Positions 43,226 through 55,995 of a stretch of 64,000 nucleotides of DNA are shown in pieces (position 1 is the first letter of the stretch; each line of letters opens with the position of its first letter). Location: positions 17,940,067-18,004,066 of the forward strand of contig OW804094.1 of the NCBI GenBank assembly GCA_942159475.1. The letters run 5' to 3'. The notes under the pieces were generated by a model. That model had not been told where the DNA came from. It saw nothing but the letters and a program-made list of their open reading frames with translations, and ran no database searches. The position numbers were made by a program, and so were the translations under genes. This DNA comes from Sthenelais limicola (lineage: Eukaryota; Annelida; Polychaeta; Phyllodocida; Sigalionidae).

Positions 43226-46200
43226 ATGGGCACCACGGGGAAGGTGGCCATTATAGGGGCGGGAATAATAGGGTTGTCTACTGCCCTCACTATTTCTGAC
43301 CTCATGCCTGAGGTCCAGATCACCATCATGGCGGACAAGTTCCTGGAGGAGACGACCTCTATGGGTGCTTTTGGGCTGTGGGAGCCTTACTTCCTTGGCA
43401 ACACACCAGAGGCTGATATCAAGTAAGTTCTTTTATTTATTTATTTATTTATTTAATTATTTATTTAAAAAAAAGGTTTTATTCAGTTTCTATCCTCCGT
43501 CTTGGCGTATACACTTCATGATTAACAACATGATTAAATCGTGTCCCTTATTATTATTTTTTTTTTTTTTGTATTTTCTTCCTTTTTCTTACCCCTTTTA
43601 TATAATGATATAACACATATCCATACAAACCATGTCCCTCGAAACAGGAAGGGGCAACATCACAAGATGACACAAAAATAATTCACTTGAGTGGCTAGCT
43701 GTTAACGACCGGGACAGAGATTTTTTTTAAAGCATCAGCAATAGTTCTAGGTCAATAATTATTGTGTAATCTACTTGGTACCTTCTCTCTGGTAGAGTGG
43801 CCATCCCTTATTTTTTATTTTCATCAATCTAATTTCTATGCTAACAACATAGCCAACCAAACCAACCAACGTCTACGTTTACGTATAGATTGAGCTTGCT
43901 GAACCTCCCTATCAATATAATATATGGGAAGAGCGATTTCTACGAAAAGAGGTAGAAAAGAGGGTTTTTTTGTCTCACATGTTCTTGGAATTTGTTGTTT
44001 TACAAACCGTTTTACTCCTCTGTAGAGTTCTGTCTACCCTCTCTGGAGGACGTCGTATGTGGTTTGTGAAGGTATTTGGGATGGAAATGTGATTTGGAAG
44101 CCCTTTTTAGTTTTTTAGTTGAATTCTATACAACTACTTTTAGCACGGAAAAGCCCCTGTTGGGAACTAAAAGAGATTGATACCATGCCTCTCCCACCGT
44201 CTGTGGCAATGTGGGATTCCCTAGCAATGTGTCCTGTGCGAGTCCCTAGCAACGGAAGAGAGAGAGAGGGAGGTAGGGAGAGGGAGGGAGGGAAAGGGCG
44301 GGAGAGGGAAGGAGAGAATGAAAGAAGCAGAGGGACAGGGTGGGAGAAATCGGATAGGGTGAGGGACAAGAGGGTAGAGCAAGAAGAGGGGAAGAGATGA
44401 AGCCCTTTTTAGTTGTTTAGTTGTGGGAGGGAGAGAGTGTAGGAGAGAGTGAGGAAGTTGGGGAGGGGGAGAGAGAGAAGAGGGGGAAGGGGAGAGAAAA
44501 GGAGGGGCGGAATGGAGGCCAGAGGGGTAGAGTGAAGAAGGAAAAGGAGGGAGGGGCAGGGAGAGAGGGGGGCAGGGGGAGAGGGGGACCAACCGGAGGA
44601 CGGGTACTTTGAATGTTGTATATAAATATGTTAAATCTTGTACATAAATATGTTAATTGTTGTATATAAAATATACGTTAATTGTTGTATATAAATATGT
44701 TAATTGTTGTATATAAATACATTAATTGCCACCATTGTACTACAGGAGCTGGGGCAGCCGCACACTGGACTACATGCAGACACTTGCCCACAGTGCAGAG
44801 GGCCCCCTGGCGGGCACCATCACCTTCCATGGATACTCCATCCACAGGTTCCCACAAACAGAGGTAGGTACTCATATGGGTCAGATCTTCAGAAAATGTA
44901 CAATTGGCAGCTGTACACATTTAGTAAATTCTCCTAAATTAGGTTGCAATTTGGTCGATACTAGGTAAATTCGAGTATATTCGGCATTGCATTGATTCTA
45001 GCAATCTGTTTGGTTAGGTTGAACTGTATTTTGAACTTAATTTTAGTCTGAAATTTGTGTTATTTGAGAGAATTGGTGAAGTTGAATTGTACATTTTCTT
45101 GAGCCCCCCACCCCCCTTTGTCTAAGTCTTGTACAAAATCTCTTGGCACCCCCTTGAAAGTTTGTGCAAAATTTCATTACACCATCAACATACATAGATC
45201 GTTGACTTAGTCACTCATCGTTTATATCTTAAATTCAGTATATACTAGAGTATATACTTCAGTATACACAATAGTATAACTTACTCACCCTATGTATCAA
45301 AGAAACTAGGCAACAGGCATATTTTTTTTTTTTTTTTTTTTTTTTTTTGCGCAACAGGCATATTAGCAGCCGAATAGGATATGTACTCTATAACAGTGAA
45401 CAATGTCAAATTAATCACATAACATTATGCCAATGTAAACCTCTAGATGACAAATAACATTATGCCAATGTAAACCTCTAGATGGCAGCACTTTCCGCAG
45501 CGGTGCTTGCTGCTGCTACCTTGTGGATATATGGGACACCATATGATGTAGTATATGGAAATTAATGGTAGTGGCTGGCTAGAAATTGCTTTGATAAAAG
45601 CCCCGGTAATTAAAAGCCTTTCACAAGCCGGGGGTTTGGGAGGGCATCAACTAATGAAATCCTCTATGGGTTAAATTTCGATCATTCTTAGTAATGTACT
45701 AATACTAAATATGAAATGTTGTACGAAAGACATGTTGCCACTTGGAGTATCATGGCCCAAAAACATTGTATTTTCTCCATAACATTAAATATTACAATAA
45801 GTTGCAAATTTCTATCAATATTAAATATGCAAAATCATAAACAGCTGGGTCGGCCCACTGACTACAAGTCACGTAAAAAGGATAGCAAAATGAGTACATT
45901 CAGATAGATGTAATTTTGTTAACAACATCCTCAGTTATTTTATTTTTTTTAAACGTTTTTATTTTCATATACATACAGAAACATGGCAGAACAGGACACT
46001 TCGCTTGATAGGTCAAGCGCTCTTCGGAACCTTCTGCTCCAAGTCAAATACATGATGCAAATAGCATTAACTATATTGTCAAAACGGTGAAATCTTCATT
46101 AAGGATATAATTATATAATCGGATAAGGATATTTACATTTATAATCTTAGAGCGGAAAAGGATGATGTAAGAAATAATGAGGATGAAAAAATTTTCAATT

Positions 46201-49200
46201 CTATACAGACATTATAATAGTATTATTGTTATACGACCCCCTAAGTTACGCCTGATGTAATATAAGTAATAGATATAATCGTGTACATTACATTTCAGCA
46301 ACCCATGTGGGGAGATATGGTGTCCTACATACGGCGGATGACCAGGGATGAGTTGGAGAGATACGGTGCTCAATACATGTAAGTACAGACAATTATTTAG
46401 TTTTATTATGTACACGCATTGCTCTGAAAACAACGTATCTAGAGTGATTCATACATAGTGCGTATTTCACTAGTGATTTACGTGGGGTTGTCATGGCAAC
46501 CAATCTGTGTATTTTATTAAGATTACCAGTAAAATTCAAATTTATGACTCAATTTCTTTTCCATTTTCATGATTGAAAGCATGTATAATAAATCTGCAAA
46601 ACTCGTTGGTTTCAGTTGCTTAGAATATTTCACTGGCTGCTACGCAACTCGTGCAATATTCACGCTCCTTCAACTAACTCGTTAGTTAACCTGTATTTTT
46701 AACTCTATATCTAAACCAAAGAGGCAATGGCACACGCGTTGAACTTGTGGGTCAGATTTTCAGAAAATGTACAATTCAACTTGTTCAATCCTCTCAAATA
46801 ACCCAAATATCAGACGAAAATAAAGTTCAAATTACAGTTCAACCTAACCAAACACATAGCTAGAATCAATGCAATGTCGAATATACTCAAATTTACCTAA
46901 TTGACCAAATTACAGCAGAATTTAGCAGACTTTACTAAATGTGTACAGCTGGTAATTGTACATTTTCTGAAAATCTGACCCTTGTGCAAATTACCACACT
47001 ACTCCCACCCATACAAATAGCATGGGGTACATACAAATGTACCAGTTCATGGAGTAAATACTGAGACAAAATTAGGACTGAAATATGCACCCAGTAATAA
47101 GATGAATGAGGCTGCATGTTTCTTTAATGCAATATATACTCTATTTTTTATTACATAATTGTGACGTGTTTCAAGAAAATGAGTCATAAGTCGCAAAATT
47201 GATATTTTTGAAAGTGATATATTCCCCAAATCTCTTTGTAGGAATGTTCTCATTTTTGTTGTGACTAACGCTGAATGAAGTGTGAATACATGTACCAAAA
47301 AGCAAGACAGTGTATCAAATATTGTCATGCATTTATTAGGTCATCCCATAAAGTATATTAGCTACTTTAATAGTATTTGTCCACCCTAAAATATTGAAAC
47401 TTTTTTTTTCAGAAATAACAATATTAAACTTAAAAAATAGAAATAACTATTAGATGCCCTTGATGTTTATATTCATTGGAATCCCCTTGATCTCATCTTT
47501 TCAAATATGATAATATCACAAAAACCAATTTGTGCGACTTATGACTCATTTTCCTGAAACACATCACATATTATAATTATTGGTATATATTTATTGTCCA
47601 TTCTCATCCTGTACTGGTGGCCAGTGACGGGTGGGCGTGGAGGTCTGCAGCTACTGAAGGCAAGTTCTACCTACCCTGGATTACGGACAAGTATGTGCTT
47701 CTTTCTCTCTACTTTATTTTTAAAGATTTTATTTATACTTGGTATACAGGATCCCCAAATTGGGGTTTTTCATCTGCCCGAAGTCACATTTTACAACAAT
47801 TGAATATCAAAAGGCCGATCATATTTTCCATTTTAAAGGGGGCGTCTAGTTCCTATATATTCGTTCTCTATTGTTGAACGTTATCTCTCTTGTCTCTCTT
47901 ATTATTGGTCTCTTATCATAAGTAAGTCGGGTAAGTCGGGTTTCTGGAAGAAATGGTACCATGCGGTACCATAGAGGTATGTCGACCCATTTGTCTATTG
48001 TTATCGCCTTATTCAATTGTACTCACTCCTGTACCCTTGATCGTGACAAATAAAAAACTTCTTATCTTATCTTATCTTATCTTATCAATGTTTCAGACTG
48101 AAGAAGCGAGGTGTGACGTTTGTGAGGAGGAAGCTGAAGAGACTGGACGAGGTGGCGGGTATATATAAAGTCATAGTCAACTGTACTGGCCTGGGGTCTG
48201 TTGAACTGCTGGATGATAAGGAGATGGTCCCAATACAGGGCCAGGTCATGAGGGTAATAATAATTATGTAGTGTTCTTCCAACACAACCCAGGTTCGGAC
48301 TTAGCAAAGAACAACCAGAACACAAGCTTAACTTCATTCTTGGTTTATTCACACAACCCTCCGCCGGCCTCTTGTCTGAAACTAGGCTCAGAGGGCTCCT
48401 AGATAGTTTAGCTCCCTAAGAGTTCATGGTGTTTAATGGAAACATACAGCATACATACACAATGATATGATGAAATAGTACATGTTGAGGAATGAAGCAT
48501 AAATCACAGACACTTATACACATATTGACACATTATGGTAAATAGTATTGAACTCCATACCTAAGTCTTGATAGGTAATAGTTACATTGATCATGTAGAT
48601 TGATGAGATATAAAAGCAATGGCTTTAGCAGTACTACAAACAGTAGTGACCTCTGTTGTTATTCAGCAGAACTAATCAACAGTACCAAATATAAGATACA
48701 ATGACACCTAGAGTATTGAATATTACTACAATTACATGTCTTTTTTTGTCTTTTTTTTAAAGATTTTATTTCCACTGGGTACAGCACCTCCCCGGGTGGT
48801 AGGATGTTCTGGTGGAACCCAGCTTTAACAAGAACATAATTACATTTATGGGTCAGATTTCCAGAAAATGTACAATTGGCAGCTCTACACATTTAGGAAA
48901 TTCTGCTAAATTAGGCTGAGAAATGAAGAATACTGGGTATATCTGAGTATATTTGGTATCGCATTGATTTAAAGTATCAGTTCTGTTATGTTAAACTGCA
49001 TTCTGAAGCTCATTTTTGTCTTAAATATGGGTTATTTGAGAGGATTGGTGAAGGCGAATTGTATATTTTCTGAAAATCTGACCCTCTTATAGACAAATGA
49101 ATCACAAGTCCCAAAATTTTTCAAAGTGATTTATTCATAGGATATCTTTGTTGGAATATTCTCAATTTCGGTGTGCCCTGCGCTGCTAGTAACATAAATA

Positions 49201-52200
49201 AATGTACCAAATTTTTTTTTTTAAATGTTTTTATTGGCCACATCATTTAATCAATTCCAAAGCAGTGTTTGTAATATATCTATGAGAGTAATAATAATTA
49301 AATGTCGTATAGAAAAATGAATCACAAGTCCCAAAATCGATATTTTTCAAAGTGATTTATTTATAGGATATTTTGTTGGAATATTCTCAGTTTATTATCA
49401 TTTGAATCACAAATATGTGATCCGTTTTAGGAAAATTAGTCATAAGTCGCAAAATATGGATTTTGAGATATCACCATATCTGAAAAGATGAGATCAAGGT
49501 GATTCCAATGATAGTAAACACTAGGGCATCTAATACATATTTCTATATTTTAAGTTTGATATTTTCATTTTTTTTAAAAACAGTTTGCAATGTTTCTGGA
49601 TGGGTAATTAGCAGTAAAGTAACTAAATATACTCCATATAAAGGCCTTCAAAACGCAAGGATATACTTGATACAATGTTCCGAAATTTGTTACATGGATT
49701 CATATGACTATAAGTGCTACACCCTCTAAAGATTAGAGCATTTCAATAAAGAGATCTTGTGGAAAGAACACTTTAAAAAATATCAATTTTGCGACTTGTG
49801 ACTGATTTTACTGGAACACATCACAAATATATCTACCGTATTTCAGGTAAAGGCACCGTGGGTGAGGGAGTTTGTCAACTCTGATGATGATGATATCTAT
49901 ATTCTACCCGGGTAAGTCTGCATCTTTTTCAGTTTTCTAAATTGGTCAGATTTTCAGAAAATATACAATTTGCAGCTCTACAAATTTGGTAACTTCTGCT
50001 AAATCGGGCTGGAAAAGGAAATATACAAGGTATATTTGAGTATGTTTTGTGTTGCCTTGATTAGAAATATTTATTTTGTTGTGTTTAACTGTATGTTGAA
50101 CGTCATTTGGCTTTTAATGTGGATTATTTGAGAGGATCGGTGAAAGTGAATTGTACATTTTCTGACACCTGGACCATGGGGTACTGGGGCCAGGCTGTAG
50201 TCATGCGATCCTCACAAATGTGATGTGTTTCAGGAAAATGAGTCAAGTCGCAAAATATTTTTCAAAGCGTTTTTTTCACAAGATCATATTATTGGAATGT
50301 TCTAATCTTTGGGGAGTTCATCACTTATAGCTAAATCAATCGATGTATCAAATTTCAGGACAATTTATGTAACATATCCTTGCGTTTTAAAGGTCCTCAT
50401 ATGGAGTATATTTGGTTACTTTTCTGTTTATTGACCCTAAGAAATATTGGAAATTTTTTTTTTCAAAAACGAAAATATCAAACTTTAAATCTAGAAATAC
50501 TTATTAGATCATTAGACTGTTTACTATCATTGGAATCGGCTTGATCTCATCTTTTCAAATATAATGGTATCTCAAAATCTATTTTTTGAGACTTATGACT
50601 CGTTTTCCTGAAACACATCACAAATGTGCGTTTAATGGGTTAAAGTTGCCTCCAAGCTGTGTCTGATACAAATCTGAAAGTTGACTTCTATCCTACTTCT
50701 TTAGATCACCAATACCATGCCCCACCTTATCCCATGAGTTTGATTAGATTTCATAATGTTTGAAGACTTTGAATACATTATGTCCAAATAATTCAATCGG
50801 TAATCAGTGTACACTCATTGAAACAGGCTACATTTTCCTAACCATAGGTGGCAGCACTAACTAATGGTTTGACTTAAAAGCCCATATATACGCTGTATTC
50901 TACAAACCAGGAAACTCCCACTCGGGGCTGCCACCTGCTGCCACATATGAAAAGTAAAGCACCCAAACCAATTCAAAATTGACGAGTGCAGAACTAAAAA
51001 TATCATTGAATAAACAACTTTAGCAAATTTGTCTTTATGTGACAGACCCTGATAGTGAGTTTTCTTCGTATATACTTGATAATCAATTTTTTCAGAATAA
51101 TTTTGCCTCAGAATAAAAAAATAGATAGTATGTCCTTAGAATGTGCTTTTATAATATTTGTAATGTTACTGTGTATTGTAGAGTGGACAGCGTGGTACTG
51201 GGAGGCACGCACGTGGAGGGAGACTGGAGCACGGACGTGGATCCGGACATCAAACAGTGGATCCGGTGGAAGTGTACCAGGGTCCTGCCCAGCCTCACTG
51301 TGAGTTTGTTAAAGGATTTAGTCACTGCGTTTAGTAGTCCAGGGGCTATAACCGCCTATGGCAGAGACTAAAGGGATTAATAACCTCGATTTGGGGGCTG
51401 CTGGTGCACAGTTGTATAACCCTAGGTGAAGAGTGTGGGATTCTACACCAACCAGTGCACCAGCAGCCCCTTAATATCAGTCATTAATTCTTTAAAGCTG
51501 CTCTTAGTTATTACAACAAAACATATCTGATCAAATTTACTCTAATTATGACTTATAGGGTTGAATTTATCCATATTCTGCTGCTGTTATATGTTCATAC
51601 AAGAGTTACTCATATTATGATATATAGGACTGAATTTATCAATATTCTGTTGCTGTTTTATGTGTATACAAGATTTCCATGGTGAATGTGTATATTTATT
51701 GTTTGGTTGCTATGGTAACAGGCAGCTGAGCACATGGCTGATTGGGTGGGACTGAGGCCGATGAGATCACGTGTTAGACTGGAGACAGAGGACATCCCTA
51801 CTGGAGTGGGGCAAACCATGAAGGTGAGGCACCAGCATAAAGGGTGGTCTCCACTGGCTGTGGTAAGCTCTGTGGTAAGCTCTGCAGTAAGCCTTGCGAT
51901 GGTGCTGTGATGGTGAGAAGTGGCGAGGACCTGCCCACATGGCCTGTAAAGCATGTCGGCAGGTCCTCGTCACTTCTCTCCACCTGGCCAGAACCAGCAC
52001 AAAACCATCGCAAGGTTTACCACAGAGCTTACCACAGCCAGTGGAGACCACCCATAACAGGGAAATGTGTCACAAGTCGCAAAAATGGACTTTGAGATAT
52101 TATCATATCTGAAAAGATAAGATCAAGCCGATTCTAATGATAGTAAACAGTAGGAAATAATAATACTTATTTCTATATTTTAAGTTTGATATTTTTATTT

Positions 52201-52563
52201 CTAACTAGTAAAGTAACTAAACATACTCTATACGATTACCTTAGAAATACATCAGCAGAATATATATATGTGTAAATGTGTCACAAGTCGCGAAATCGCT
52301 ATTTTTCAAAGTGTTTTATATACTCGAATTTATCTAGTATTGGCCAGATTGCAGCTTAATTTAGCAGAATTTACAAAATGTGTAGAGCTGCCAATTGTAT
52401 ATTTTCTGAAAATTTGACCCTTTATTATTACACTATTGTTCCACTTTCTCACCAGGTGGTGCACAACTATGGACACGGAGGCGCGGGAATCACGTTGTTT
52501 TGGGGCTGCGCTCAGGACGCAGCTGCCCTCGTCCAGAAAGCTATGACGTCATCAAGATTGTAG
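43226..52563 (+). CDS. DDO: D-aspartate oxidase-like flavoenzyme, complete, nine exons
   Basis: Exons are 43226-43422, 44746-44863, 46299-46378, 47625-47690, 48097-48253, 49847-49911, 51182-51299, 51722-51823 and 52456-52563. All are GT-AG with matching phases and give 336 residues, close to the usual ~340. Such enzymes use FAD to deaminate D-amino acids to oxo-acids, ammonia and peroxide in peroxisomes. Residues 8-19 (IIGAGIIGLSTA) are the FAD dinucleotide fold. VNCTGLGS and GQVMR follow. LGGTHVEGDW resembles D-aspartate oxidase rather than D-amino-acid oxidase. RPMRSRVRLE keeps the substrate-binding arginines. VVHNYGHGGAGITLFWGCA fits the family signature. The C-terminal SRL is a peroxisomal PTS1 signal. 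D-aspartate preference is inferred from the GGT...GDW block and not certain. All introns but the smallest hold repeats. Confidence 0.93.
44258..44612. repeat. GGGAGA-rich purine tract in oxidase intron 1
   Basis: The plus strand is nearly all G and A (GGGAGGGAGAGAG types) in two blocks, each preceded by GCCCTTTTTAGTTGTTTAGTTG or a close variant. Long proline/serine or arginine/glutamate frames across it are spurious. Confidence 0.85.
44878..45103 (+). mobile_element. MITE family 1 copy
   Basis: GGGTCAGATCTTCAGAAAATG starts 15 bp after the donor of oxidase exon 2. The right end is lost after CATTTTCTTGAGCCC. Confidence 0.85.
45104..46298. other. Rest of oxidase intron 2
   Basis: A T run of 27 at 45322-45348 and a 36-bp direct duplication (45417-45484, AACATTATGCCAATGTAAAC) are present. 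A T-rich start at about 45938 looks like a reversed poly-A retroposon tail. No exon seen. Confidence 0.5.
46406..46700. mobile_element. Family 3 repeat with hairpin
   Basis: ACGCATTGCTCTGAAAACA, GTTGTCATGGCAACC and the hairpin at 46593-46692 appear in the same order as at 4389-4680. Confidence 0.75.
46749..46981 (-). mobile_element. MITE family 1 reference copy, TTGT target duplication
   Basis: Both 28-bp TIRs (GGGTCAGATTTTCAGAAAATGTACAATT type, inverted at the right) are intact. TTGT flanks the element at 46745-46748 and 46982-46985. The 233-bp interior has no frame. Small size, long TIRs and a 4-bp duplication mark it as a non-autonomous DNA transposon; the superfamily is undetermined. Confidence 0.93.
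47160..47569. mobile_element. MITE family 2 reference copy
   Basis: Starts TGTGACGTGTTTCAAGAAAATGAGTCATAAG and ends CTTATGACTCATTTTCCTGAAACACATCACA, giving TIRs of about 35-40 bp over 410 bp. No coding frame. Confidence 0.88.
47705..48090. mobile_element. Retroposon fragments filling oxidase intron 4
   Basis: A T-rich head at 47705 (TTTTTAAAGATTTTATTTATAC) looks like a reversed 3' end; a similar head is at 48755. A second insert reads ATAAAAAACTT and ends in a CTTAT microsatellite (48058-48086) only 10 bp before the exon 5 acceptor, where its pyrimidines serve the splice site. Confidence 0.55.
48850..49084 (+). mobile_element. MITE family 1 copy
   Basis: GGGTCAGATTTCCAGAAAATG to GAAAATCTGACCC. 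The flanks do not give a clean duplication. Confidence 0.85.
49085..49828. mobile_element. MITE family 2 fragments and one full copy
   Basis: Two left-end fragments (about 49092-49170 and 49310-49400, both AATGAATCACAAGTCCCAAAAT) precede a full copy at 49417-49828, which starts TGTGATCCGTTTTAGGAAAAT and ends GAACACATCACA. The full copy ends 18 bp before the oxidase exon 6 acceptor. Confidence 0.75.
49943..50175 (+). mobile_element. MITE family 1 copy, diverged
   Basis: GGTCAGATTTTCAGAAAATATAC to CATTTTCTGACACCTGGACC. Several family landmarks are mutated, so this is an older copy. Confidence 0.75.
50219..50622. mobile_element. MITE family 2 copy
   Basis: TGTGATGTGTTTCAGGAAAATG to TTTTCCTGAAACACATCACA. 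The flanks are AA on both sides, possibly a 2-bp duplication. Confidence 0.85.
51545..51670. repeat. 69-bp minisatellite, about two units, in oxidase intron 7
   Basis: TTGAATTTATCCATATTCTGC and ACTGAATTTATCAATATTCTG units match the array at 37284-37480. Confidence 0.8.
51841..52054. mobile_element. Harbinger-type MITE with TAA target duplication, 17 bp after a splice donor
   Basis: AGGGTGGTCTCCACTGGCTG at the left and its complement at the right (last base mutated), 214 bp. TAA stands at 51838-51840 and 52055-52057. Same family as 2943-3153. Family 2 remnants follow to about 52310, then a truncated family 1 right half to about 52420. Confidence 0.85.
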
Positions 52564-53157
52564 ACCTGGTTGATTGGTTGATTGATACGTCCACCACCTT
52601 CTGGGAGTCTTACACATGCATCAAACCTAGCTGTGGTTATATATTATATAGTTATATATGTGGAAATACTGGTATAAATCAATGAGATAATAATTATAGT
52701 GGTTATTATCAAATATCAGTATCGATATAACGTTCGCAGAAGTATAGACTGATTTGCTAATGCCACTACCGCAAGGCCAACATGACTGATAGATAGATGC
52801 TGTGGTCAAGTATACAGAGAGTCCCTTCAAACGGAGGGAAAGCCTCTCGCCTCAAACCGCAAAGTGCCATTATAATTCCATTAAGACCGCAAAATGTCAT
52901 TATATTCCCATTAGAACGCCGAGGAAGAATTAGAAGGCCAGGAAACGGATTAGCGAATTCGAAGTAGGGGTCTAATCATTGACATATACACTATTCTTAT
53001 CTGATCTGAGGGTTTGGGCCTAGACTATATCTAATGTAAAAATACTGAGAAACGAGACAACATTTCCATTATTGTCCTTAAGAAAATGCCAATATTGGGG
53101 AGAAAAATGTACAGATCTTATATACAGCAATATACAAAAAAATATAGCAATATATAT
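52564..53157. other. 3' flank of the oxidase gene, no further gene
   Basis: No canonical AATAAA lies close to the stop. A short direct duplication (AAAGTGCCATTATAATTCCATT and AAATGTCATTATATTCCCATT) is at 52860-52915. Confidence 0.45.
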
Positions 53158-53393
53158 GGGTGAAATCGCCAGAAAATGTACAATTCACCTTCACCAATCC
53201 TCTCAAATAACCAAAATTAAAGACAAAAATGAGCTTCAAAATACAGTTCAACATACCCAAACAGATTGCTAGAACCACATGCAATGCCGAATATATTCGA
53301 ATTAACCTAGTATTGGCCAAATTGCAGCCTAACTTAGCAGAATTTACTAAATGTGTATATCTGCCAATTGTACATTTTCTGAAAATCTGACCC
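53158..53393 (-). mobile_element. MITE family 1 copy with ATAT target duplication
   Basis: GGGTGAAATCGCCAGAAAATG to GAAAATCTGACCC, with ATAT on both sides. Confidence 0.88.
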
Positions 53394-53680
53394 ATATAAT
53401 GTATATTATACCTCCCTGATAAGATGAGTAAATCGATTGGATGATATAAACCATTTTCAGTATTCAATGAACAAAATCTTACCACTGATTCCAAGGTGCA
53501 GTATACATATTTCCTATATCAATTGTCCTATATACATCTTTGAAAGAAAAGAATGATTGAATATTTAAAAAAGAATCTTGTAAAATCAAGAGAAGTTAAG
53601 TACTTATCTACTTAACTGAAGTCTGGATGGCTAGAAGTTGTTGTTCGAATATTGGTTTCTGATGTGTAAGTACCGTATTT

Positions 53681-53833
53681 CCCCGTTTATAAGCCTGCCC
53701 CGTTTATAAGCTGGGATGTAAACACCATCTTAAGGTATGATAAGCACTATAATCCTTACCCCGAATATAAGCCTGGTCTATCGCCATTTGAAATTAATAT
53801 AAGCCCGGGTTTATGAACTGGGATATACGGTAT
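53681..53833. mobile_element. Small TIR element with CCGTTTATAAGCC motifs
   Basis: TACCGTATTTCCCCG faces GGGATATACGGTA. ATAAGCC/ATAAGCT motifs recur four times inside. No frame. Confidence 0.6.
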
Positions 53834-54119
53834 TAAAGAAAATATTAAGATTAATTTTAAATTCACTTCTTCCAGCAAATCTATCGCCACTTATATAGTG
53901 GCATATTTTGTAGTTACATATTTCTTTATATAATGTTATAACAGAAAAATCAATACAAGTTTGTATAGTACCGAAACTCCAGTCTTTAGATCATGTGATA
54001 TGTTTATACATTTTCTTCAAGAATGGATTTTCTTTTCAAATAAATCTATAAAGCACAATGATTTCTCTGCTAGTTTGTCTTATCTCTAGGGGCTTATCTT
54101 CAGTTGGGGAATTCTATCA

Positions 54120-55232
54120 TATGTGATGTGCTCCAGATGAATGAGTCACAAGTCGCAAAAATGATATTATTGATTTGATTTGATTTGAAAATATTTTATT
54201 CAGGACATATACATTTCCATACGACAGTACAAATATTTCCAGAATAGCCTGAATTATAATTTAATTTATATTACATCGGAATACTGTTACTGAAAACAAG
54301 GAATTATTGGTAAAAAAATGTATCTATAAATATGATTTTACATTTACATGTCACATATCAACAAATGATCCGATCAACAGTATCTTGCTAAGTTTTAGTA
54401 ATCAGTACAATAGGGTTCATATCAGATTTACATTTTTTAGTATTCTAGATATTCAGCTCACACTTGTAAGAATCAGAAACATTTTTTAAAAACATGGCAT
54501 ACTCATAAAACCAACAATTAATCGATAATCCGCGTCGTGCTCTTACATGTTGACCGTCGGGTATTACATTTCATATTAAATTTTATTATAGAGTTTATCA
54601 CTATTACTATTAGCTATTCAAAGTGTTTTGTTCACAAGATTTCTTTGTAGGAATGTAGGACTACTCATTTTTATAAGCCCGGGCTGATTCCAACGCGGGT
54701 AAACATTGAGGACGTCTAAGAAGTCTTTATATATTATTATTTTGTTTGAAAAAGGTTTGCAATATTTCTCGGTGGACAATTACCAGTAAATTATACTCCT
54801 TAGGATGAGCTTGCAAGGATAGGCATATATGTGATGTGTTCTAGTAAAATGAGTCATAAGTCGCAAAATTGATATTTGTCAAAGTGTTTTTCTCACAGGA
54901 TCCCTTTACCCTTTAAATGTTCTGATTCTTGGAGGGGTTAGCACTTCTAGTCATATAACTCCATGTATCAAATTTCGGGGCATTGTATTAAATATATCAT
55001 TGCGTTTCGAAGGCCTTTGTATGGAGTATATTTAGTTACTTTACTTGTAATTAACCATGCAGAAACATTGCAAACTTATTTTTTCAAAAATAAAAATATC
55101 AAACTTAAAATATAGAAACACTTATTAGGTATCCTAGTGTTTACTATCATTAGAAGCAGCTTGATGTCCTCTTTTCAAATATGGTGATATTTCAAAATCC
55201 ATATTTTGCGACTTATGACTCATTTTCCTAAA
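54120..55232. mobile_element. MITE family 2 copies, one interrupted by a retroposon end
   Basis: A left end at 54122 (TGTGATGTGCTCCAGATGAATGAGTCA) is cut by a GATTTG-tailed retroposon end (54172-54600) and resumes at about 54612. A full copy, 54832-55232, runs TGTGATGTGTTCTAGTAAAATG to TTTTCCTAAAACGGATCACA. Confidence 0.7.
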
Positions 55233-55599
55233 ACGGATCACATTTTTAATCCATTGTCTTGACATTTGATACATCTATTCATGCTACGAACAGCACTTAA
55301 CCATCGCAAGAATGAGAATATTCCAACAAAGATATCTTGTGAATAAATTACTTAATAAAATATCATTTTCAGTTTATACATTACGATTACCCATGCGGTG
55401 TGTAAGCAACCCGCCAGATGTCAGCACCGCATGCCCGTTGTTTTCTAGTGCTACATTCTAACACCAGATGGTGCGACCGAGCTGTAGCCTACTCGTTTTG
55501 TAGCATTCATTTGAGCATCTTGCAAACTTTTAGCAAACTTTAGCAGTTTTCAAACTTCTTTTGTCAGCAGGATATTTGTAATGAACATTCATGTACATA

Positions 55600-55995
55600 T
55601 GTGATGGGTTACAGGAAAAATAGTCACAAGTCGCAAAAATTATATTTTTCAATGTGTTTTATTTAAAAGGTCTCTTTGTAGGAATGTTCTCATTTTGGGG
55701 GTATGTATGCCTACCGTTTAAACTCGTATGATTGCATTTACTAAATTACGATAATGTGTAATAAATAAATCGTATAGAGCATATTAAGCATATTCACCTA
55801 CTTTATTTCTACCCAAATACTGCAAACTTTTTGTTTTCAAAAATAAAAATACCAAACATAAAATATAGAAATACTTATTAGCTGTCCTACTGTTTACCAT
55901 CATTAGAATCGGCTTGATCTCATCTTTTCAAATATGATGATATCTCAAAATCCATTTTTTGCGACTTGTGAATCATTTCCCTGTAACACATCACA
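55600..55995. mobile_element. MITE family 2 copy
   Basis: TGTGATGGGTTACAGGAAAAATAG to TTTCCCTGTAACACATCACA. The stretch before it (55380-55600) holds no exon. Confidence 0.82.

Noticed and set aside
44115..44612. Serine/proline-rich and arginine/glutamate-rich frames in oxidase intron 1
   Set aside because: They are translations of the GGGAGA purine tract.
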